A program made the translations under genes and the position numbers. A DNA stretch of 12,285 bases from Baffinella frigidus (Eukaryota; Cryptophyceae; Cryptomonadales; Baffinellaceae), in contig MU646346.1 in NCBI GenBank assembly GCA_026770585.1, forward strand, positions 701,569 through 713,853, given 5' to 3'. This document shows, one piece after another, positions 6,762 through 12,285 of the stretch. Each line of letters begins with the position of its first letter. The stretch's first letter is position 1. The notes under the pieces were generated by a model. It saw only the letters and a list, made by a program, of their open reading frames with translations. It had not been told where the DNA came from and ran no database searches.

Positions 6762-6976
6762 GCCAGCACCGCGGGGCTCCCGGGCAGACGCTGCTAACAT
6801 TGTTATCTCACTCCCAGCCAGGTTCCCATACGTATACCAAGACTACTAGCTAGTAGTCTTCGCGCCCATCGCTGCCCACTCCTGCTTCCGCCGCAGGCCG
6901 TTAATGCTTACATCCCGCCAAATGTTAAAATCAAATGCCCGGGGACTGGACGTCACGGCGAGGATCTGTGTAAATT
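6762..6976. other. module remnant with 22-nt perfect palindrome
   Basis: The interrupted module resumes (CACCGCGGGGCTCCCGGGCAG at its start, diverging afterwards). At 6839-6860 a perfect palindrome has the half AAGACTACTAG. A single half with similar flanks (CGTATACGAAGACTACTAGC) recurs at 7868-7887. No gene is seen. Confidence 0.5.
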
Positions 6977-7076
6977 CCAGTAATTTCCAGTAATTTCCAC
7001 CAATTTGTACCAATTCCTACCAATTTCTAACAACTTTTACCAATTCCTACCAATTTCCAACAACTTTCACCAATTC
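6977..7076. repeat. ten units of 10 bp with phased AATT tracts
   Basis: AATTT, AATTC or AACTT begins at 6982 and then every 10 bp through 7072, within CCAGTAATTT and CTACCAATTT-type units. Ten consecutive tracts at exactly 10-bp spacing would be expected to bend DNA. No coding is seen. Confidence 0.8.
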
Positions 7077-7140
7077 CTAGGAATCTTAGTCGGCAGCGCG
7101 GGGCTCCCCGGCAGCAGGCCATAGCTGACCGCACCTGCTT

Positions 7141-7692
7141 CAGGGTGTGGGGTCTAGGGTTTAGGGTTTAGGGTTACAGGGGTTACTGCACCTTAGACCC
7201 TAAGGAGTGCACCTGCCTTACGCCTTTAGCCCTCCGCCATACTGAGCCCTGAGCCCTCAGCCTTAAACTTTACGCCCTGAATCCTGCGCCCTAAACCCTA
7301 ACCCTTAACCCTTAACCCCCAACCCCTAACCCCCAACCCCTAACCCCCAACCCCTAACCCGCAAGCCGTAAGCCGTAAGCCCTCAGCTTGGGACAGACCA
7401 GCATCTCTCCGGCAGGAGAACACATAAACCCTAAGCCCTACACCGTAAGCTTTGGGCACCACCCCGTAACCCCTGCGCCCTGCGCCCTGCGCCGTACGCC
7501 GTACGCCCTATCCCCTAAGCCCTAGAGCTTCGCTTCGAGCTTTGGGACAGACCCCCCCCTCTTCCGCTGGAGAATACGTAGCCACAAACCCCTGAGCCCT
7601 GAACTTCAAGCCCTATGCCTTAAGCACTGATTCCTAAGTCCTAAGCCCGAGAGGTTGGACAGACCAGCATCTCTTCGGCAGGAGAACACGTC
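7141..7692. repeat. degenerate CCCTAA/CCCTGA tract with a 33-nt repeated segment
   Basis: Hexamer and heptamer units (CCCTAAACC, CCCCTAACC, CCCTGAGC, CCCTGCG) fill the region. Between them a conserved segment, GGACAGACCAGCATCTC then CGGCAGGAGAACAC, occurs at about 7390-7422 and 7657-7689, with a diverged copy at 7544-7576. No gene is recognised. Confidence 0.75.
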
Positions 7693-7730
7693 AGCTCCTC
7701 CTCATCACCTGCCGTATTACCCAGAGTCAT

Positions 7731-7880
7731 ATATCACCAAACACAACGTATATACGTACTGCCCAGAGTCATATATCACCAAATACAACGTATATACGTA
7801 TATTAAGAGGATACGGACCATACGAGAGATATACACGTACTACCCGGAGTCATATATCACCAAATACAACGTATATACGT
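7731..7880. repeat. AT-rich tandem repeat, 3 copies
   Basis: The unit, CAGAGTCATATATCACCAAA followed by ACAACGTATATACGTA, occurs around 7732, 7782 and 7848 with nearly no change; the spacing is irregular. A plus-strand frame (7655-7909) reads PESYITKYNVYTY repeatedly. The repeat explains the open frame, so a gene is not supported. Confidence 0.75.
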
Positions 7881-7942
7881 ATACGAAGACTACTAGCAGC
7901 CATCTTTAATACACGAGGGGTATTCCCATCTTGGCCTACCGG

Positions 7943-8064
7943 TACAGGGGTACCTCGCTCATAAGAAAGCGCGCCCCCCCCTAGGACCACCATAGGGCCC
8001 TAGGCATAGGCATACGGTAGGGTCCTAGGGGGAGTCGCTTTCTTATGAGCGAGGTACCCCTGTA
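7943..8064. mobile_element. 122-bp hairpin element
   Basis: The terminal arms 7943-7971 and 8036-8064 are perfect reverse complements over 29 bp (ACAGGGGTACCTCGCTC and on). The interior pairs further through C-run/G-run and CCTAGG, CATACGGTAGG palindromes. It resembles the CCTAGG-rich foldbacks at 51-155. No target duplication is visible. Confidence 0.7.
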
Positions 8065-8162
8065 GCCTCTTTGAGGCTGTTGAGAATGCTGAGCCGGGTC
8101 CGCCATACGGCTCATCGACGATTGGACCACTCAACGTAAGGCTCGCGAGTAACACAGAAGAA

Positions 8163-8354
8163 CCACTCGAGAATGCTGGAGGATCCTATTTACATGTGGG
8201 GTTGTAAACATTTGTACCAGGACAGGGTGTTCTAACCTCGCGCCTGTGCTAATTTCGCAGAGTTATGGGACCAATCAACGAAACTTACAACACAAATGCC
8301 CACTTTTAAAATCACATCGGTTTTCAATAGGCCCCCTCTAGCATTCTCGTGCGG
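8163..8354 (+). mobile_element. 192-bp MITE, CCACTCGAG family, copy 3
   Basis: The left end CCACTCGAGAATGCTGGA pairs with the right end TCTAGCATTCTCGTGCGG, an 18-bp imperfect TIR. The left half resembles 4435-4500 (ATGTGGGGTTGTAAACAT). The right half matches 865-952. AA flanks both ends (8161-8162, 8355-8356), consistent with a 2-bp target duplication. Confidence 0.75.
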
Positions 8355-8800
8355 AAGCAGAGAAGGCCACCTCGCAGAAAACGCAAAAATCCCACGGAGG
8401 AAAAGCTACGTGCAAAAGAGCGAAAGATGTGCCCGGGTGAGAGCGCGAGGGGAGGAAACCCTACACCAGCAAACTCTCGACTGAGAACCCGAAAGGGGAA
8501 TAGGAGGAAGGGCGAAATATTTTAATAGACCACTTAGCAGCGGCCGAGTTCCTTATCGCCCGGAAACCCGGGCGAAAGTCGGTTGGAATCCAATGCAACT
8601 GGATAAGATTCTCGTATAAATCGTTTAGATGGACTGTGTCCGTGAAGTCTCCGGTGGCTGCTAAGTGGATGTAGCTAAATGTCTGATAGACATTTAGCTC
8701 CGGGCATCCACGTGCATCTGCTGCAGGTCCGTCTAACGTCAAAAGTCAACAACTTGCTTCAGAAATGCTGCATTTTTTCCAAAAGTGGCCGATTCGCAGT
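8355..8800. other. unassigned region with stable stem-loops
   Basis: It holds CCACTTAGCAGC (8530-8541) inverted at 8657-8668, a GC-rich hairpin CGCCCGG/CCGGGCG (8556-8573), and a perfect 12-bp hairpin AGCTAAATGTCT/AGACATTTAGCT just before 8700. A 93-codon minus-strand frame crosses it (8742-8461) without recognised domains. A structured RNA or another degraded element is possible. Confidence 0.4.
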
Positions 8801-9075
8801 GGCTGCCGGAAAAGTGAAGCCCGCGACTGCGCCCTCGCCGCCGCGCTCTGGCCAGCCCTGTGAGGCTGGGGCGACGCAGAGGTGCGCGTGTGATCGCGAA
8901 GCAGTGCCAGATCGCCCCCCCCGATCCTCGCGCCTGTTCACTCAAGAGGGCCCTCGAAGGCGGGTAACGTGACCGAATACAGTAATAACCTGAGGAAAAT
9001 CAATGGCTCCAAGTCACGAACCACATCACCTGAAGATCTGAGCGCGGAAATTGGAGGGTCGCGTCGAAGGGTGGG

Positions 9076-9270
9076 ATGCACCACGGGACAAGGCGCTGGC
9101 TCGCAGCCGTGCTTTTCGTGTCCCTCTCACCGCACGGAGCGAGCGCGTGGTCGGGAGGAGCAGCCCTCATTTTGAGAAACAATGCCCGTGCTGCGCCGAC
9201 GCCAGGGCATCGCATCGGAGGGTTCCGGGCGGATCACTGGCCCTGGGTGGTGGCTCAATTTGTGCTCTGA
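9076..9270 (+). pseudogene. truncated duplicate of signal-peptide gene
   Basis: The frame starts MHHGTRRWLAAVLFVSLSP and has the same predicted signal peptide and ASA-W cleavage site as the minus-strand gene at 10350-10745. After residue 52 it runs into the 334-bp element inserted at 9234 and stops. Even past the element the original frame hits TGA at 9590-9592, where the other copy reads TGG. It is a broken copy unless it has acquired new exons, which the sequence does not show. Over the shared coding part there are five substitutions and no indels, whereas the upstream part has several indels. Confidence 0.5.
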
Positions 9271-9567
9271 AACTCCTTTTGTGCAAACGTGTTTGAAACC
9301 TCCGGATTTGTTTTTAACCGAGAATGGGACCTTGCGCCTTAAATTGTTTTTGTCAGCGGGGTCGAACCCGACCCACGCCAGACTGGAGGAAGGGGAAAAA
9401 TATTTCAAACCGTATGTGGGTACGGTATTGACTTTTGAAAACCATTGCCCTTGAGGGAAAATTGACTTTTGGCAAACCCTTCGAAGACTCTGGCGTGGAA
9501 CTCTCTGTCAAGGTATATCGAAAATGTTCCAGGCCACGAATTGAGCCACCTCCCAGGGCTGGTGGGA
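9234..9567. mobile_element. 334-bp TIR element inserted in left arm
   Basis: Near-terminal inverted repeats of 26 bp (CACTGGCCCTGGGTGGTGGC plus TCAATT, against AATTGAGCCACCTCCCAGGG plus CTGGTG) match at 23 positions. The right arm of the duplication (10588-10590) is an intact empty site. GGA is duplicated on either side (9231-9233 and 9568-9570). No transposase frame is present, so it is non-autonomous. GT and AG are not at its ends, so it does not look like a clean intron. Confidence 0.8.
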
Positions 9568-9592
9568 GGAGGAGATGAGAGGAAGCGCGTGA

Positions 9593-9726
9593 TCAGTCAA
9601 CCGCCTGAGGCAGAGCTAGGACCTGGGAGCAGGACGATGCCGAAGGGCCGCGCGATGAGGGGGAGCGTCTGCTGCGTCTTGTCTCCGTCCTGGTTCTGCT
9701 GGAGGGGGCATTTCATGATGAAGTTC
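9593..9726. other. spacer of the inverted duplication
   Basis: Unique-looking GC-rich DNA between the arm and the next MITE. No gene is recognised. Confidence 0.35.
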
Positions 9727-9862
9727 ATCTCCACAAAAGTACTAACTAATTGCTTTTGGTGCAACGAAATTTACTACACACACGCTTTACTATTACTTTT
9801 ATGAGCAAACCGTGTAGTAATTTTCGTTGCCAAAAGCAATTAAGTAATACTTGTATGGAGAT
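9727..9862 (-). mobile_element. 136-bp ATCTCC-family MITE, copy 2 (complete)
   Basis: Long inverted termini of about 52 bp start ATCTCCACAAAAGTACTA and end AATACTTGTATGGAGAT. The inner 16-mers ACGAAATTTACTACAC (9764-9779) and GTGTAGTAATTTTCGT (9812-9827) enclose 32 bp. In inverted orientation it matches the copy at 6055. It has no coding capacity. Confidence 0.85.
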
Positions 9863-9985
9863 TAAAGTTGTGGGTTGGTGCCTCAGGGTGACTTACTCCC
9901 ACCCCCACCTCAGGCGGGAGTGAGAAAGAGACAAGCATAAAAACCTGGAGAGAAATCATCAGACTGCGACGGAGCCAGGCCTTTG
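9863..9985. other. unassigned spacer
   Basis: A short inverted repeat of CTTACTCCC and GGGAGTGAG lies around 9891-9924. Nothing else is recognised. Confidence 0.35.
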
Positions 9986-10169
9986 GAGCTATTCCGGTAG
10001 GACTTGTCGCGTTTTCGACTTCGAGATTTCAAAATTTCAGACTTCAAAAAGGTTTTAAAGGGCGTAAAACGTTTTAAAACACACCGTTTCAAATCGCATG
10101 GTACAAATGAAGTCTTGAAGTCTCGAAGTGGCGAAATCGAAAACGCGACAAGTCCTACCGGAATAGCTC
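9986..10169. mobile_element. 184-bp palindromic element
   Basis: GAGCTATTCCGGTAGGACTT onward (9986-10018) is inverted at 10137-10169 over about 33 bp with no mismatch seen, and pairing continues imperfectly inward (TTCGAGA, GACTTCA motifs). The interior is AT-rich. It directly adjoins the TTTCTGG tract, with no target duplication seen. Confidence 0.7.
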
Positions 10170-10271
10170 TAGAGTTTCGGATTTCTGGTTTCGGGCTTCT
10201 GGTTTCTGGTTTCTGGTCTCGGATTTCTGGTTTCTGATTTCTGGTTTCTGGTTTCTGGTTTCTGGTTTCGG
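10170..10271. repeat. TTTCTGG heptamer tract
   Basis: About a dozen tandem TTTCTGG and TTTCGGG-type units. On the minus strand (CCAGAAA) it lies downstream of the GT at 10349-10348 and so would be inside the first intron of the signal-peptide gene. Confidence 0.8.
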
Positions 10272-10349
10272 ATAAACCCTAGCCCCTGTACTTAGCCTTA
10301 TCCTGCCGCAGTCTTTTGCCGGAGTATTGGTGCTAGTCGCATGCCCTAC

Positions 10350-10745
10350 CTTTGACGAACAGAGCAGTTTGTGGTCAGGGCTGGCCATTGTGCAATTGCG
10401 ACGCGCCTGGAATTTTTGCTCTGCAGTTCTGCCGCTGAGCCGCTCTCGGCGGCGGTGTTGGGGGGAAATGGGGACCCTTGCCGACGTAAACATCCAGTCG
10501 TCCGAGGAATCTCCGGCTCCCACCATGACGACCACGCGCGAAACACCTCGCCTGTTCCCCGCCCGCCACGCGCTTCCTCTCATCTCCTCCGCCCGGAACC
10601 CTCCGATGCGATGCCCTGATGTCGGCGCAATACGGGCATTGTTTCTCAAAATGAGGGCTGCTCCTCCCGACCACGCGCTCGCTCCGTGCGGTGAGAGGGA
10701 CACGAAAAGCACGGCTGCGAGCCAGCGCCTTGTCCCGTGTTGCAT
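10350..10745 (-). CDS. first exon of a putative secreted-protein gene
   Basis: On the minus strand an ATG at 10745-10743 opens a 132-codon frame that ends in phase 0 at AAG followed by GTAGGG (donor at 10349). Residues 1-24 look like a secretory signal: MQHGTRR, hydrophobic WLAAVLFVSL, then an ASA-W cleavage site. The rest (including GHRIGGFRAEEMRGSAWRAG and a segment VVVMVGAGDSSDDW) matches no family I recognise. The intron would start with heptamer-rich DNA (10271-10170), like the introns of the fibronectin-type gene. An in-frame TTG lies 7 codons upstream, but the ATG is preferred. The start region is duplicated, inverted, at 9076. It is divergently placed to the gene starting at 11217, leaving about 470 bp between the two starts. 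A chance frame cannot be excluded. Confidence 0.45.
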
Positions 10746-11022
10746 CCCCTTCGCGCGACCCTCCAAATTCTGAATTTCCAGATCTTCAGGTTATGTGGCT
10801 CACGACTTGCTGACTTGGAGCCATTGATTTTCCTCAGGTTACTACTGTATTCGGTCACGTTACCCGCCTTCGAGGGCCCTCTTGAGTGAACAGGCGCGAG
10901 GATCGGGGGACGATCTGGCACTGCTTCTCGATCACACGCGCACCTCTGCGTCACTCCAGCCTCACAGGGTTGGCCAGCGCGGCGGCGAGGGCGCAGTCGC
11001 GGGCTTCAGTTTTCCGGCAGCC
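10588..11022 (-). repeat. right arm of large inverted duplication
   Basis: Counterpart of 8801-9233, 435 bp, without the 334-bp insertion. Its homology continues inward to about 10567. The outer end (11022) marks the limit of similarity: the shared GGCTGCCGGAAAA motif is the last common sequence. Confidence 0.9.
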
Positions 11023-11216
11023 AGCCGGAGGGTGCTGCTTGGCGCCGCTGGGGAGCAGACGTGGCGCTAGGAGGATGTCGGCTGCTTCCACAGGGCGGGA
11101 TCGCACTGCATAGGCCTTCCGCAGCCGCGGATCTGAGAGAGGGTCTGGTTTCGGGGGGGGGGGGTGATCGCGAGTGGCACGCCACGGGTGTTCCGTGTCG
11201 TTGGGGAACCGTCGGG
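11023..11216. promoter_or_regulatory. candidate 5' region of the fibronectin-type gene
   Basis: Position only: it lies between the duplication arm and the first ATG. It holds a run of 12 G (11153-11164) and no TATA-like element that I would defend. The wider 10746-11216 interval would serve both divergent genes. Confidence 0.25.
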
Positions 11217-12170
11217 ATGTCGGCCAGCGCGGGATGCGCGGCTCGGCCCTCGAACGGGGCTAGTCAAATACGGCGGCTGACGAGCTGCGTGTTCCATGTT
11301 ATTCTTTTCGCAGCGTGCCTCCAGGCGGTGGGGGGTGACGCAACGCTGGGGCAGTCGACGGACTTGCGAGTGTGGCAGTACGTCGACCGGGGCGTCGTGC
11401 TGGCGTGGACGCAGACCTACCCCGATGCGGCCACGGGGCGGAACGTCTCCGAGTACCGCGTGTGGGACGGTCCGGCGCTCCTCGAGAGCGTCACGCCCGA
11501 CGCGGCCGGCGTCGTCACCTCGTGCGAGAACGCGTCAGAGCCGTGCACGTTCCCCCCGTGCAACGACGAGTGCTACACCGCGGAGCTGCGCGTGGTGGTG
11601 CCCAACCTCTATCCGGGGACCATGCACAACCTCTCCGTCGACGCGGTGTTCTCCCTGGAAGGTAAACCCACACCCTGAACCCTTCACCCCAAACCCCACA
11701 CCCCAAACCCTAAACCCTAAACCTCAACCCCCAAACCCCAAACCCTAATCCCCAATCCACAACCCCCACACCCCAAACCCCAAAACCTTAACCCCAAACA
11801 CCAGGGGGCATCACACCAGTCGCCGGCGCGCGATCAGAAACAGTTGACGCCCTCATATACGGAGCGCCGACGGCGCCCTTGAATTTCAGTGGCGCGGTGG
11901 GGGGGGGCGGGGTGATCTCTTTGGTGTGGAACGAGCCGGAGAATACAGGGCTGGGGGGGAGCTGGGCGACGTGGGGGTTCGAGAGCAGCGAGGGGGTGCT
12001 GCAGGGGTATCAGGTTATTGTCCTCCTCAACCCTGCACACAGCACCAGATTTTTGGGGGATCTCCGCCTTACCCCAAACTCTAAACCCTACACCCGACAC
12101 CCTAAAAACCAAACCGTAGACCCGAATCCCTAACCCCAAATCGTCGAACAGGTTATTGTCTCCACGAGCA
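11217..12170 (+). CDS. secreted fibronectin type III-like protein, 5' part, spliced
   Basis: Proposed exons are 11217-11661, 11805-12013 and 12152 to about 12170; the gene continues past the window. The ATG at 11217 is followed by a likely signal peptide (SCVFHVILFAACLQAVGG, residues 23-40). Residues 44-150 resemble a fibronectin type III fold: VVLAWTQ (B strand, Trp64), SEYRVWDG (C strand) and LYPGTMHNLSVDAVFSLEG, the family's L-x-PGT-x(3)-V-x-A pattern. An insert at 85-120 carries four cysteines (103, 110, 115, 119). A second such domain begins at APTAPLNFSG (169-178), with VISLVWNEP and GYQVIV. Four N-glycosylation sequons (76, 105, 138, 175) support secretion. The first intron is phase 1, typical between such modules. 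Adhesion or receptor function is an inference. An alternative start is an upstream exon spliced to the acceptor TTATTCTTTTCGCAG (ends 11313), which would make the signal peptide an accident. Confidence 0.7.
11662..11804 (+). other. intron 1, 143 nt, heptamer-like
   Basis: The donor GAAG/GTAAAC and the acceptor AAACACCAG/GGGG follow the GT-AG rule. Removing it joins the frames exactly (phase 1: one base before, two after) and gives the continuous peptide VFSLEGGITPVAG. The body is CCCTAAACC/CCCCAAACC units, with stop codons in the open frame. Confidence 0.75.
12014..12151 (+). other. intron 2, 138 nt, bounded by 12-bp direct repeat
   Basis: CAGGTTATTGTC occurs at 12011-12022 and 12149-12160, so the same CAG/GTTATT lies at the donor and at the acceptor. 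Splicing after each CAG is GT-AG, phase 0, and yields GYQ joined to VIVSTS, the expected strand. The body is partly CCCTAAA-like and carries an in-frame stop (12131). An alternative is one longer intron that starts at 12014 and leaves the window. Confidence 0.6.
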
Positions 12171-12285
12171 GTGCAACCCCCCACCCTCAACCCTAAACCC
12201 TAAACCCTAGACCCTAAACCCTAAACCCTAAACCTAAACCCTAAACCCTAAATCCCAAACTCTAAACCCTAACCGCAATGCCCCA
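12171..12285 (+). repeat. CCCTAAA heptamer tract, probable intron 3
   Basis: After a possible donor GTGCAA (12171) the sequence turns into near-perfect CCCTAAA units (12188-12272). The coding frame would stop at 12194, so an intron here is needed if the gene continues. That would make exon 3 only about 19 nt, which is a weak point. Confidence 0.55.

Larger units (their letters stand above)
8801..9592 (+). repeat. left arm of large inverted duplication
   Basis: 8801-9233 is the reverse complement of 10588-11022 with over 90% identity by eye and a few small indels. Homology resumes at 9571-9592 against 10567-10588 after the inserted element at 9234-9567. The arm contains about 275 bp of upstream DNA and the start of a signal-peptide reading frame. 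Confidence 0.9.

Noticed and set aside
7655-7909. 84-codon frame with PESYITKYNVYTY repeats
   Set aside because: It follows directly from an AT-rich DNA repeat with irregular spacing and joins unrelated heptamer DNA.
8461-8742. 93-codon minus-strand frame
   Set aside because: No domain, no second copy and no splice support; it crosses several DNA hairpins.
9358-9376. GGGGTCGAACCCGACC, like a tRNA T-arm or internal B box
   Set aside because: It is a simple hairpin; no acceptor, D or anticodon arms can be placed around it.
9234-9567. 334-bp segment as an introner
   Set aside because: Comparison with the empty site puts its ends at TC and GA, not GT and AG, and the host frame has a stop right after it.

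Overview
The window looks like nuclear DNA of a eukaryote, most likely a repeat-rich alga or other protist. It carries many tracts of the plant/algal-type telomere heptamer TTTAGGG and degenerate relatives, GT-AG introns made of the same heptamer-like DNA, short non-autonomous inverted-repeat elements nested in each other, and no bacterial-style operons. A dinoflagellate or other telomere-TTTAGGG lineage would fit, but the sequence alone does not settle the taxon. Most open frames are chance readings of repeats.

Layout. 1-960: foldback elements, palindromes built on CCTAGG and CCTACGG, and a 23-nt tandem repeat. 960-1860: a 20-nt tandem repeat, a long inverted repeat and a 202-bp MITE. 1966-2845: heptamer tracts framed by a 24-bp direct repeat, then short duplicated blocks. 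2893-3815 (minus strand): several copies of one small protein-coding exon, whose differences fall mostly at third codon positions. 3816-4290: heptamer-like DNA ending in a 37-bp direct repeat around eight perfect TTTAGGG units. 4418-6430: tandem units of about 160 bp invaded by MITEs, a 180-bp inverted duplication, and a degenerate repeated module. 6613-8064: a 149-bp hairpin element, 10-bp-phased AATT tracts, heptamer relics, an AT-rich tandem repeat and another long hairpin. 8163-8354: another MITE of the 202-bp family. 8801-11022: a large inverted duplication whose arms of about 430 bp each carry the same upstream region and a signal-peptide-encoding start; the left copy is broken by a 334-bp terminal-inverted-repeat element. 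11217 to the end: the 5' part of a gene for a secreted protein with fibronectin type III-like domains, cut by heptamer-filled introns.

The best-supported genes are the fibronectin-type gene at the right end (plus strand), the divergently oriented signal-peptide gene next to it (minus strand, in the right duplication arm), and the degenerate exon array on the minus strand near 3 kb. The common theme is that heptamer (telomere-like) DNA sits between short direct repeats, and in the fibronectin-type gene such a block appears to be a phase-0 intron bounded by a 12-bp direct repeat. This suggests that telomere-like DNA can spread and act as introns in this genome. That is an inference from single-genome structure and needs transcript data.
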